This document shows, piece by piece, positions 15,165 to 23,272 of a stretch of 64,000 nucleotides of DNA (within the stretch, counting starts at the first letter, position 1; every line of letters begins with the position of its first letter). Location: assembly GCF_018967865.2 (NCBI RefSeq), contig NZ_JAHLZY020000001.1, positions 2,480,001 to 2,544,000 of the forward strand. Reading direction: 5' to 3'. Made by a program: the position numbers and the translations under genes. The notes under the pieces were generated by a model that ran no database searches, was not told where the DNA came from, and worked only from the letters and a program-made list of their open reading frames with translations. The stretch is from Hymenobacter siberiensis (GTDB lineage Bacteria; Bacteroidota; Bacteroidia; Cytophagales; Hymenobacteraceae).

Positions 15165-16787
15165 ATGATTTCGACCACCAATGTGAGCCTGCGCTACGGC
15201 AAGCGCATCCTGTTTGAAGACGTTACCGTTAAATTCCTGCCGGGCAACTGCTATGGCCTCATCGGGGCCAATGGGGCGGGCAAGTCCACGTTCCTGAAAA
15301 TCCTGTCGGGTGAGCTGGAGCCGAACACCGGCTCGGTGGAGATGCCGGCCGGCCAACGACTGGCCGTGCTGAAGCAGAACCAGTTTGCCTACGACGACCA
15401 GCCCGTGCTGCAGACCGTGATTCAGGGCCACCAGCGCCTGTATGCGGTGATGAGCGAGAAGGATGCCCTCTACGCCAAGGCCGACTTCACGGACGCCGAC
15501 GGCGAGCGCGCCGCCATTCTGGAAGGCGAATTTGCCGACCTCGAAGGCTGGAACGCCGACTACGAGGCAGCCGAGCTGCTCTCCGGCCTCGGCATCACCG
15601 AAGACAAGCACTACTCGCTGATGTCGGACCTCGGCGCCAGCGAAAAGGTACGCGTGCTGCTGGCCCAGGCCCTGTTTGGCAACCCCGACGTGCTGCTGCT
15701 CGACGAACCGACCAACAACCTGGACGCGGAGAGCGTGCTCTGGCTGGAAAACTTCCTCGACTCGTTTCAGAACACGGTGATTGTGGTGAGCCACGACCGC
15801 CACTTCCTCGACGCCGTGTGTAACTACATGGCCGATTTGGACTTCTCGAAAATCACGATGTACCCCGGCAACTACAACTTCTGGTACGAGAGCAGCCAGC
15901 TGGCCCTGCGCCAACGCCAGGACGTGAACAAGAAAACGGAGGACAAGCGCAAGGAGCTCGAAGAGTTTGTGCGCCGCTTCTCGGCCAACGCCTCAAAATC
16001 GAAGCAGGCTACCAGCCGCCAAAAGCTGCTGCAAAAGCTCACGCTGGAGGAAATCAAACCGTCGTCGCGCCGCTACCCCTACATTGCTTTCAAGCCCGAG
16101 CGCGAAGCCGGCAACCAGCTGCTGGAAGTGAATGGCGTGGCCAAGACCGTAGACGGCCAGTCGGTACTGAAAAACGTGTCGTTCACGCTGGATAAGGGCG
16201 ATAAGGTGGCCATCGTGGGCCGCGACGACCGGGCGGCCTCCCTCCTGTTCGATATTATTTTTGGTGAAGCCACGCCCGACAAGGGCGAGTATAAGTGGGG
16301 GACCACCATCACCCCCAGCTATTTCCCCAAGGAAAACAGCTCCTTCTTCCAGGCCGACAACATGAACCTGGTGGACTGGCTGCGCCAGTACTCGGTGGAG
16401 AAGGACGAGAGCTTTGTGCGCGGCTGGCTGGGCCGGATGCTTTTTTCGGGCGAGGAGTCGCAGAAAAAGCCCAACGTGCTGAGCGGCGGCGAGAAAGTTC
16501 GCTGCATGCTCTCCAAAATGATGTTGGAAAGCGGCAACGTGCTGGTACTGGATGACCCGACGAACCACTTGGACCTGGAAAGTATTCAGGCCCTGAACAA
16601 CGGCCTGAAGGAATTCTCCGGCTCGCTCATTTTCGCCTCGCACGACTTGCAGTTTATCGAAACTGTGGCCAACCGCATCATCGAGCTCACGCCCGATGGC
16701 ATCATCGACCGCCGGATGAACTACGAAGAGTATCTGGCCGATGAAACGCTGAAAGCCCAGCGCCAGAAAATGTACCAATTGGCTTAA
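15165..16787 (+). CDS. ABC-F family ATPase (YbiT-like), second site degenerate
   Basis: ABC-F proteins act on ribosomes. The 540 aa protein has two ABC domains. Domain 1 has Walker A GANGAGKST (about 35-43) and Walker B VLLLDEPTNNLD, but its signature reads SDLGASEKVRVLLAQ. Domain 2 has an intact signature VLSGGEKVRCMLSK, but its Walker A is VGRDDRAASLLF, without Gly-Lys-Ser/Thr, and the catalytic Glu is Asp (VLVLDDPTNHLD). The linker RRFSANASKSKQATSRQKLL is the basic inter-domain helix that enters the ribosomal E site in relatives. The overall plan resembles YbiT. A -7 element lies upstream and a terminator downstream; the gene appears single. Confidence 0.9.
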   Translation: MISTTNVSLRYGKRILFEDVTVKFLPGNCYGLIGANGAGKSTFLKILSGELEPNTGSVEMPAGQRLAVLKQNQFAYDDQPVLQTVIQGHQRLYAVMSEKDALYAKADFTDADGERAAILEGEFADLEGWNADYEAAELLSGLGITEDKHYSLMSDLGASEKVRVLLAQALFGNPDVLLLDEPTNNLDAESVLWLENFLDSFQNTVIVVSHDRHFLDAVCNYMADLDFSKITMYPGNYNFWYESSQLALRQRQDVNKKTEDKRKELEEFVRRFSANASKSKQATSRQKLLQKLTLEEIKPSSRRYPYIAFKPEREAGNQLLEVNGVAKTVDGQSVLKNVSFTLDKGDKVAIVGRDDRAASLLFDIIFGEATPDKGEYKWGTTITPSYFPKENSSFFQADNMNLVDWLRQYSVEKDESFVRGWLGRMLFSGEESQKKPNVLSGGEKVRCMLSKMMLESGNVLVLDDPTNHLDLESIQALNNGLKEFSGSLIFASHDLQFIETVANRIIELTPDGIIDRRMNYEEYLADETLKAQRQKMYQLA

Positions 16788-16801
16788 TCAATCGACGAAT
16801 G

Positions 16802-16835
16802 GCGGCCGGAAAATGAATAATTTTCCGGCCGCTTT
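16802..16835 (+). terminator. Terminator of the ABC-F gene
   Basis: Stem gcggccggaaaat / attttccggccgc with a five-base loop, then ttt, 14 bases after the stop. Confidence 0.8.
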
Positions 16836-16888
16836 CGTTATCCGGCTACGCCCCGTCACCCTACTTACCTTCTTTTTTAATCCTTCGC

Positions 16889-17671
16889 ATGAAACGTCAT
16901 TTGTTTCCGGTACTGCTGGTAGTTGCGGCGGCTGGGCTGCCCGCTTTCCGGGCCCAGGCCCAGGACAAGCCCGTGCTGAACACGGCCCCGCCCGCGCCGC
17001 AGCCGGCCCCACCCCGGCCCACGCCGGTGCCCGCCACCCCAGCCCCCGAATCCACTCCCGAGCCGACTTTCAGCGCCCCGGTACAATCGACGCCTGACGC
17101 CCCTTCGGGCCTGGATTTCCCCAACCGCAAGGCCACGAAGGCCGGCGGCGCCGAAGACAAGCCGCCAACGAAGAAGTTCATTTACACCAACTTCGGACTG
17201 GGCTTCAGCTCCTACAACGGCCTGAGCCAGTTCAATGTGAGTGCGGCTCCGGCCATCGGCTTCCGCATCACGGATAAGTTTGCAGTTGGCCCCGGCATTT
17301 CGTATGCCTACAGCAGCTTCAGCCTACCCAACAACTCGCAATATGTTCTTACGGCCAACGGCGACAAGAGCATCAACACCAGCAGCCTGGGCTTTAAAGC
17401 ATTCGCGCAGTACATCGTGTACAAGGAGTTTTTCGTGCACGCCGAATACGAGGTAACGAACGCGCAGCTTATTGACCAGGATGCCAACCTGTATTTCTAT
17501 AAATACAAGCGCACGGTGGCAACGCCCCTCGCTGGCATTGGCTACCGCTCGTATCTGGGGCAGAATGCAGCGGTTGATATTGTCGGCCTATACAATTTCG
17601 ACAACACTATTTCTTCGTTATATCCACCGCTGGTAATTCGCTTTAGCTTCCTGTTTAATTTCGGAAAATAA
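16889..17671 (+). CDS. Outer-membrane beta-barrel protein with Pro-rich N-terminal segment
   Basis: A 260 aa protein from ATG 16889. Signal peptide LLVVAAAGLPAFRAQAQ. Residues 30-75 are a Pro/Ala-rich linker (PAPQPAPPRPTPVPATPAPE), which may cross or contact peptidoglycan. From residue 95, alternating strands (FIYTNFGLGFSSYN, FRITDKFAVGPGISYAYSSF, FFVHAEYEVTNAQLI) end in the C-terminal pattern IRFSFLFNFGK, typical of porin-like barrels. It is probably an eight-strand barrel. No ligand can be named. Confidence 0.8.
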   Translation: MKRHLFPVLLVVAAAGLPAFRAQAQDKPVLNTAPPAPQPAPPRPTPVPATPAPESTPEPTFSAPVQSTPDAPSGLDFPNRKATKAGGAEDKPPTKKFIYTNFGLGFSSYNGLSQFNVSAAPAIGFRITDKFAVGPGISYAYSSFSLPNNSQYVLTANGDKSINTSSLGFKAFAQYIVYKEFFVHAEYEVTNAQLIDQDANLYFYKYKRTVATPLAGIGYRSYLGQNAAVDIVGLYNFDNTISSLYPPLVIRFSFLFNFGK

Positions 17672-17698
17672 CGCTGAAATTGATTTTCGAAAACACAG

Positions 17699-17733
17699 AA
17701 AAGCCGCACTGGAAATCCAGTGCGGCTTTTCTG
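17699..17733. terminator. Bidirectional terminator
   Basis: Stem aagccgcactgg / ccagtgcggctt with loop aaat and flanking A/T runs. It separates the barrel gene from the convergent small membrane protein gene. Confidence 0.85.
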
Positions 17734-17763
17734 TGTTTTATAAGTTACCCTTTTCGGGTTGCG

Positions 17764-17922
17764 CTAGATGGCGCTTCGGCCGCTAATAACGCGGAGGAGG
17801 ATGGCGATGATGGCAATGACCAGCAGGACGTGAATAATACCGCCGGTGAAGAAGTTGCCGAAGAAGCTTACAGCCCAGATGATAACCAGAATTACGGCGA
17901 TGATATACAGGAGATTGCCCAT
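17764..17922 (-). CDS. Small membrane protein, Lmo0937 family (52 aa)
   Basis: ATG at 17922 to TAG at 17764. The protein begins MGNLLYIIAVILVIIWAVSF, continues with FFGNFFTGGIIHVLLVIAII, and ends with LLRVISGRSAI: two hydrophobic helices separated by a Gly-rich turn. This matches the short Lmo0937-type membrane proteins common in Bacteroidota and Firmicutes, often stress-related but with no assigned role. Confidence 0.75.
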   Translation of the reverse strand: MGNLLYIIAVILVIIWAVSFFGNFFTGGIIHVLLVIAIIAILLRVISGRSAI

Positions 17923-18138
17923 GGCTTTGTAAAATTAAAGAAGGATAAGGAGAGGTGAAAAATGTTAGAGAAGTGTCTCTGGGGCATTGTACGGGGGGGT
18001 TATTTAAAAGGATATGGTAATCGAAAAAATATTTTCCAGACCTCAAACAAAAAGTCGGGTAGCCAATGCTGCCGTAGCTTTGTTGTAGCAGGCTATCTGG
18101 CCGCTCAACTTATCCCACCCACTCTTTTTCCGCTACTT

Positions 18139-19026
18139 ATGAACGTCGCCGTTATTGGCTCCGGCACCATGGGCAATGGCATTGCCCATGTATTTGCCCA
18201 GCACGGTTTTTCTGTCTCGCTGATTGATATCAACCAGCCGGCCCTGGACCGCGCCCTGGGCACCATCACCAAAAACCTCGACCGTCAGGTAACTAAAGCC
18301 ACCCTGAGCGAGGATGATAAAATGGCCACCCTGGGCCGCCTGAAAACCTTCACCTCCATTCAGGAAGGCGTGGCCGGCGTGGGCCTGGTGGTGGAAGCCG
18401 CCACCGAAAACGTGGACCTGAAGCTCCAGATTTTCCGCGACCTCGACCAGTACGCGCCCGCCGAGGCCATTCTGGCCTCGAATACGTCGTCGATTTCCAT
18501 CACCAAAATCGCGGCCGTCACCAAGCGCCCGCAACAGGTCATTGGCATGCACTTCATGAACCCAGTGCCGGTGATGAAGCTGGTGGAGGTGATTCGCGGC
18601 TATGCCACTTCCGATGCCGTGACGCAGCAGGTGATGGAGCTGTCGCGCCAGCTGGGCAAAACGCCCACCGAGGTGAACGACTACCCCGGTTTCGTGGCCA
18701 ACCGGATTCTGATGCCCATGATTAACGAGGCCATTATCACACTGTTTGAGGGTGTGGCCGGCGTGGAGGAAATCGACACGGTGATGAAGCTGGGCATGGC
18801 CCACCCCATGGGCCCGCTGCAGCTGGCCGATTTCATCGGGCTGGATGTGTGCCTGGCCATTCTGCGGGTACTGCACGAGGGCTTGGGCAACCCCAAATAC
18901 GCCCCCTGCCCCCTGCTGGTAAACATGGTAATGGCCGGCCGCCTGGGCGTGAAGTCGGGCGAAGGCTTCTACCAATACACCGCCGGTTCGAAAGACCTAG
19001 TGGTGGCGGAGCGGCTGCGGAAGTAG
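18139..19026 (+). CDS. 3-hydroxyacyl-CoA (3-hydroxybutyryl-CoA) dehydrogenase
   Basis: A 295 aa NAD-dependent enzyme of fatty-acid or butanoyl-CoA metabolism. From ATG 18139 the protein starts MNVAVIGSGTMGNGIAHVFA, the Rossmann GxGxxG motif. SNTSSISITKIAA and GMHFMNPVPVMKLVEVIRG carry the conserved Ser, catalytic His (MHFMNPV) and Glu. The C-terminal domain is GFVANRILMPMINEA and MGPLQLADFIGLDVCL. The length matches single-domain 3-hydroxybutyryl-CoA dehydrogenases (about 285). The longer in-frame start at 17962 adds unrelated residues. No other beta-oxidation gene is adjacent. Confidence 0.92.
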   Translation: MNVAVIGSGTMGNGIAHVFAQHGFSVSLIDINQPALDRALGTITKNLDRQVTKATLSEDDKMATLGRLKTFTSIQEGVAGVGLVVEAATENVDLKLQIFRDLDQYAPAEAILASNTSSISITKIAAVTKRPQQVIGMHFMNPVPVMKLVEVIRGYATSDAVTQQVMELSRQLGKTPTEVNDYPGFVANRILMPMINEAIITLFEGVAGVEEIDTVMKLGMAHPMGPLQLADFIGLDVCLAILRVLHEGLGNPKYAPCPLLVNMVMAGRLGVKSGEGFYQYTAGSKDLVVAERLRK

Positions 19027-19155
19027 GACCGCGCCGTAAGGTATAGAAATAGGACTTACGCAGTTGAAACACTAACAAACTGAAAAACAGCAATATAACA
19101 AATATACGTCTTGAATGCAAGTCGTTGATTTTCAGGTTACATAGCTTTTGAAGTG

Positions 19156-19221
19156 CGTAAGGTATAGAAAGAACGTCACGCCTCGGCTGCGCTCGGCGTG
19201 ACGTTCTTTCTATACCTTACG
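19156..19221. repeat. 66-base inverted repeat with 27-base perfect arms
   Basis: Arms start cgtaaggtatagaaagaacg and end in ...cacgcc / ggcgtg..., around a 12-base loop. A partial copy of the outer arm (cgtaaggtatagaaa) also occurs near 19035, and the intervening 100 bases are AT-rich. This looks like a small mobile or REP-type element between two genes on the same strand. Confidence 0.8.
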
Positions 19222-19290
19222 GATGTAAGGAAATAACCTGCGCTACGTCTACCGCGTTGTTACCACAACCAACGAATCAATTTCCTACCC

Positions 19291-19827
19291 ATGCAAAAAG
19301 CAACATTTGGCGCCGGCTGCTTCTGGTGCGTCGAAGCCGTATTTCAGAACCTGAACGGGGTTGAAAAAGTGGTTTCCGGCTACGCCGGTGGCCGCATTGC
19401 CAACCCAACTTATAAAGAAGTTTGCAGCGGCCTCACCGGCCACAACGAGGTTATCGACATCACGTTCGACCCGGCCGTTATCAGCTACAAGGAGCTGCTC
19501 GAAATCTTCTGGAAAACCCACGACCCGACCACCCTCAACCGCCAGGGCAACGACGTGGGCACGCAATACCGCTCGGGTATCTACTACCACAACGACGAGC
19601 AAAAGCAGCTCGCTGAAGAGTACAAGCAGAAACTAAACGACGGCCACGCCTTCCCCAACCCCGTGGTGACGGAGATTCTGCCCGTTCCTAATTTCTACCC
19701 CGCCGAGGACTACCACCAGAACTACTTCAACCTGCACGGCCACGAGCCCTACTGCCAGTTTGTGGCCCGCCCCAAGGTGGATAAGGTGAAAGCGCTGTTT
19801 GGCGAAAAGCTGAAGGCGGGTGTCTGA
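19291..19827 (+). CDS. msrA: Peptide-methionine (S)-S-oxide reductase MsrA
   Basis: Repairs methionine-S-sulfoxide in proteins. A 178 aa single-domain MsrA. GAGCFWCVEAVFQNL at the N-terminus holds the catalytic Cys (GCFW), and GYAGG, YKEVCSGLTGHNEVI and EDYHQNYF are the other family motifs. No MsrB domain is fused and none is adjacent. The stop TGA lies inside one arm of an inverted repeat shared with convergent dapD. Confidence 0.95.
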   Translation: MQKATFGAGCFWCVEAVFQNLNGVEKVVSGYAGGRIANPTYKEVCSGLTGHNEVIDITFDPAVISYKELLEIFWKTHDPTTLNRQGNDVGTQYRSGIYYHNDEQKQLAEEYKQKLNDGHAFPNPVVTEILPVPNFYPAEDYHQNYFNLHGHEPYCQFVARPKVDKVKALFGEKLKAGV

Positions 19828-19985
19828 ACCGCGGATTTATCGGATTGGTCGGATTCACCGAATTTTGTGGCCGACTTTCGCACCAGTATTCAAAGCAAAA
19901 AGGCTGCCCACTGGGCAGCCTTTTTTAGTACATCAACGTCAGGAGTAGTCGGCTACGAAATCCGGTAAATCCGCGGTTCAGACAC
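19820..19985. repeat. Imperfect inverted repeat carrying the stop codons of msrA and dapD
   Basis: Left arm from 19820 (gtgtctgaaccgcggattta...) and right arm up to 19985 are complementary over about 27 bases with one mismatch, plus a second matching block (gccgact). The msrA stop (19825-19827) and dapD stop (19978-19980) are at equivalent positions in the two arms. Confidence 0.75.
19896..19927. terminator. Bidirectional terminator between msrA and dapD
   Basis: Stem aaaaggctgccca / tgggcagcctttt with a minimal loop and flanking A and T runs. Confidence 0.85.
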
Positions 19986-20802
19986 TCACACCAAAATCCC
20001 GCAGCGCGTCATTGAGGCTCGTCTTCAAATCCGTGCTCGGCTTGCGCTGACCGATGATAAGTGCGCAGGGCACCTGGTATTCCCCGGCGGGGAATTGCTT
20101 GGGAATGGTGCCGGGAATGACCACCGAGCGCGGCGGCACGTAGCCACGGTACTCCTTGGGCTCGGGGCCCGTGACGTCGATAATTTTGGTGCTGCCGGTG
20201 ATGGTGACGCCCGCGCCAATCACAGCTTCCTTACCAATGCGGCAGCCTTCTACCAGAATGCAGCGCGAGCCGATGAAGGCGCCGTCTTCGATGATGACGG
20301 GGGCCGCCTGCACGGGCTCCAGCACACCGCCGAGGCCGACGCCGCCGCTTAGGTGCACGCCCTTGCCCACCTGGGCACAGCTGCCCACGGTGGCCCAGGT
20401 GTCCACCATGGTGCCTTCGCCTACGTAGGCGCCGATGTTGGTGTAGCTGGGCATGAGGATGACGCCAGGGGCCAGAAACGCGCCGTAGCGAGCCACGGCG
20501 GGCGGCACCACGCGCACCTGCTGGCCGGCGTAGTCGGTTTTGAGCAGCATTTTATCGTGAAACTCGAAGGGACCGACTTCCTGGGTGCTCATCTGGCGGA
20601 CGGGGAAGTAGAGAATCACGGCCTTTTTCACCCACTCGTTGATGGTCCACTCGCCGCCGTCTTCGGTGGGCGGGGTGGCCACGCGCAGACGGCCCTTATC
20701 GAGTTCCTCGATGACGTGCTCGATGGCGGCTTTGGTTTCGGGGGTCTGGAGCAGGGCGCGGTCGGCCCAGGCGGCTTCAATTTGGGTTTGCAGGTCAGCC
20801 AT
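19978..20802 (-). CDS. dapD: 2,3,4,5-tetrahydropyridine-2,6-dicarboxylate N-succinyltransferase DapD
   Basis: Succinylase step of lysine and diaminopimelate synthesis, so it feeds peptidoglycan. The protein is 274 aa, the normal length. The N-terminal helical part (LQTQIEAAWADRALLQTPET) is followed by a left-handed beta-helix of hexapeptide repeats (GVILMPSYTNIGAYVGEGTM, QVGKGVHLSGGVGLGGVLEP, IEDGAFIGSRCILVEGCRIG). The C-terminus is KPSTDLKTSLNDALRDFGVSV. A TATTTTTG element lies 63 bases upstream on the same strand. Confidence 0.95.
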   Translation of the reverse strand: MADLQTQIEAAWADRALLQTPETKAAIEHVIEELDKGRLRVATPPTEDGGEWTINEWVKKAVILYFPVRQMSTQEVGPFEFHDKMLLKTDYAGQQVRVVPPAVARYGAFLAPGVILMPSYTNIGAYVGEGTMVDTWATVGSCAQVGKGVHLSGGVGLGGVLEPVQAAPVIIEDGAFIGSRCILVEGCRIGKEAVIGAGVTITGSTKIIDVTGPEPKEYRGYVPPRSVVIPGTIPKQFPAGEYQVPCALIIGQRKPSTDLKTSLNDALRDFGVSV

Positions 20803-20865
20803 TTAATGAGGCGAAAGGATTAATGGGCAAAGCCGCCGGAGAATGCCAGCGCGCTTTAGAAGCTG

Positions 20866-20873
20866 CAAAAATA
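20866..20873 (-). promoter_or_regulatory. -7 element TATTTTTG of dapD, back to back with the glycosyltransferase start
   Basis: Minus-strand TATTTTTG matches TAnnTTTG. On the plus strand, CATCTTTG (20875-20882, one mismatch) ends four bases before the glycosyltransferase GTG at 20887, so the two divergent promoters would nearly overlap. Confidence 0.35.
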
Positions 20874-20886
20874 GCATCTTTGGGCC

Positions 20887-22056
20887 GTGCATGGTTCCGG
20901 AACACCCCAATTCGTTATTCTACTGGCCTCGGTGTTGAAGCCGGTGGACGATACCCGTATGCGGGGAAAGTTCGCCGAAACCCTCGCGGAACGGGCCGGA
21001 ACCCGGGTGCACATTGCCGGGCGGGCCACGACCGGTGCAGGCGCTAACCCCGCAAATAACATCCTCCACCCTATTTTCAGTGGTACTCGCCTCAGCCTGG
21101 GCCGGCTGGCCGGGCAGTGGCGCTACGGGCAACTCCTGCACCGGCTCAAACCCGGGGTAGTCATCGTGCATGCGCCGGAACTGCTGCCGCTCACGCTGCT
21201 CTGGCAGGCGCTGGGCCAGGGCCGGAAGTTCCTCTACGACATCCGCGAAAACTACGCCCTCAATGTTTCGACGCAGCGCGTGTACCAGGGGTTCACGCGG
21301 CGCGGGCTGGCAGCCGGGCTGCGCTGGGTGGAGGGGCTGGCGGCGCGGCGGGCCGCCGGCGTTATTCTGGCCGAAGCCAGCTACGCTGCCGAGCTGCCAT
21401 TTCTGAATGAGCTACCACCGGGCCGCATTGTGGTGCTCGAAAACAAATACCAGCCCCAGCCCGGCGAAAAGCTGCGGCCTCAGCCCATCGCGCTGCCACC
21501 ACCCACAGAGCCGCTGCGCCTGCTGTACTCCGGCACCATTTCCGAGCTCAACGGCGTGTGGGAGACCCTTGCCCTGGCCGGGCAGCTGCGCGCCGCGTGG
21601 CCCGGCGGGGTGCGGCTCACCATCATCGGCTTCTGCCAGCAGCCCGAGCTGCTACGGCAGCTGCTGGCAGAAGCCGCGCAGCACCCCGCCTGGCTCTCGC
21701 TCATTGGCGGGGCCGAGCCTGTGCCCCACGCCCGCATTGTGGCCGAAATAGGCTGCAGCCACCTCGGCCTGCTGCCCTACCGACCGCATACCAGCACCGA
21801 ACGCTGCCGGCCTACCAAGCTGTTTGAGTACCTGGCGCACGGGCTGCCGGTGCTGGCCGCGCCCAACCCGCTGTGGCAGGAATTGCTGACGGCCCACGGC
21901 GCGGGCCTGCCGCTCACCTTCGGGCAGCCCATCGATGGGCCAGCGCTGGCCGCACGGCTGCAAGGCTACTCCTTTTACCCCCACGGCATTCCCGGCGACG
22001 TACTCTGGGCCGGTGAAGGCAAAAAATTGTGGCATTTGCTGGATACTGTGATTTAA
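20887..22056 (+). CDS. Glycosyltransferase (GT4-like)
   Basis: A 389 aa protein from GTG 20887. The N-terminal Rossmann half has FVILLASVLKPVDDTRMRGK and VVIVHAPELLPLTLL. The C-terminal nucleotide-sugar domain has LRLLYSGTISELNGVWETL, a donor-binding region GCSHLGLLPYRPH, and RPTKLFEYLAHGLPVLA with the conserved Glu of the E-x7-E motif region. This fits GT-B retaining enzymes. The acceptor is unknown; with no polysaccharide cluster around it, a lipid or cell-surface glycan role is only a guess. Divergent from dapD. Confidence 0.82.
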   Translation: MHGSGTPQFVILLASVLKPVDDTRMRGKFAETLAERAGTRVHIAGRATTGAGANPANNILHPIFSGTRLSLGRLAGQWRYGQLLHRLKPGVVIVHAPELLPLTLLWQALGQGRKFLYDIRENYALNVSTQRVYQGFTRRGLAAGLRWVEGLAARRAAGVILAEASYAAELPFLNELPPGRIVVLENKYQPQPGEKLRPQPIALPPPTEPLRLLYSGTISELNGVWETLALAGQLRAAWPGGVRLTIIGFCQQPELLRQLLAEAAQHPAWLSLIGGAEPVPHARIVAEIGCSHLGLLPYRPHTSTERCRPTKLFEYLAHGLPVLAAPNPLWQELLTAHGAGLPLTFGQPIDGPALAARLQGYSFYPHGIPGDVLWAGEGKKLWHLLDTVI

Positions 22057-22169
22057 CCTGCCACCTTTGCGCCCCAATTTGCCCGTAGCACATAGTCACT
22101 TTACTGTATTTATTAACGCCCCTGCGGCGGTTACTTCTCCTCCAGCCCAACTTTATGCTCCCACCATCC

Positions 22170-23180
22170 ATGGCAACTTTACGTCACTCATTCATCGCCG
22201 GGGTCGGCCACTATGTTCCGAGCCGCGTGGTGAAAAACGCCGAGCTGGAACCAATGATGAACACCTCCGATGCCTGGATTCAGGAGCGCACTGGTATTCA
22301 GGAGCGCCGCTGGTTCGAGGAAGGCAAGGATACCACCGCCAATATGGGCGCTAACGCGGCCCGCAAGGCCCTCGAAATGGCCGGCGTAGAAGCCAACGAC
22401 GTGCAGCTGATTGTGTTCGCCACGCTCTCGCCCGATTATTTCTTCCCCGGCTCCGGCGTACTCATGCAGCGCGAGCTGGGCATGACCAACAACTGCCCCG
22501 CCCTCGACGTGCGCAACCAGTGCTCGGGCTTCATCTACGCCCTCTCAGTGGCTGACCAGTTCATCCGCACCGGCATGTACGACACGGTGCTCGTAGTGGG
22601 CTCCGAAATTCATTCCTCGGGCCTCGACAAGACGCCTGAAGGGCGCGGCGTTTCTGTCATTTTCGGTGACGGGGCGGGTGCCATGCTGCTTCGCCCCAGC
22701 ACTTCCGATGAGCACGTCCTGCTCAGCACTCACCTGCACGCCCAGGGCGAGCATGCCGAGGAGCTCATCGTGAAGGAGCCCAGCTCAAACCGCGAAAACC
22801 GCGTGGACTACATCATGGCCAACAAAGCCGAGCTCTTCCCCTACATGAACGGCCAGAACGTGTTCAAGCACGCCGTGGTGCGCTTTCCGCAGGTCATCAA
22901 GGAGGCGCTGGACCAGAACGGCATGCAGGCGTCGGATATCGACATGCTCATCCCGCACCAGGCCAACCTGCGCATCACCCAGTACGTGCAGCAGAAAATG
23001 GGCCTCAGCGACGATAAGGTGTTCAGCAACATCCAGCGCTATGGCAACACCACGGCCGCCTCGGTGCCGCTGGCCTTCAGCGAAGCCGTGCAGGAAGGCA
23101 AAATCAAGCGCGGCGACCTCGTATGCCTGGCCGCCTTTGGCTCGGGCTTCACCTGGGCCTCGGCGCTGTTGAAATTTTAA
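22170..23180 (+). CDS. 3-oxoacyl-ACP synthase III family protein (FabH-like)
   Basis: KAS III-type condensing enzyme, 336 aa from ATG 22170; an in-frame ATG at 22155 adds five residues. The catalytic triad is visible: Cys in ALDVRNQCSGFIYALS, His in MLIPHQANLRI, Asn in IQRYGNTTAAS. GDGAGAMLL and the terminal LAAFGSGFTWASALL are also typical. These enzymes start fatty-acid synthesis from acetyl-CoA or branched acyl-CoA, but divergent copies also act in secondary lipid synthesis. The gene stands alone, apart from any fab cluster, so housekeeping FabH is likely but not certain. Confidence 0.85.
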   Translation: MATLRHSFIAGVGHYVPSRVVKNAELEPMMNTSDAWIQERTGIQERRWFEEGKDTTANMGANAARKALEMAGVEANDVQLIVFATLSPDYFFPGSGVLMQRELGMTNNCPALDVRNQCSGFIYALSVADQFIRTGMYDTVLVVGSEIHSSGLDKTPEGRGVSVIFGDGAGAMLLRPSTSDEHVLLSTHLHAQGEHAEELIVKEPSSNRENRVDYIMANKAELFPYMNGQNVFKHAVVRFPQVIKEALDQNGMQASDIDMLIPHQANLRITQYVQQKMGLSDDKVFSNIQRYGNTTAASVPLAFSEAVQEGKIKRGDLVCLAAFGSGFTWASALLKF

Positions 23181-23272
23181 GTAGTTTTTATTAGCGGGCA
23201 GTTCGGGCCGGTGTGAAGCGCGCATTTTTACATGCAGCTTTGCACTGGCCTTCCTGTTCCGCCCCTGTCAGT

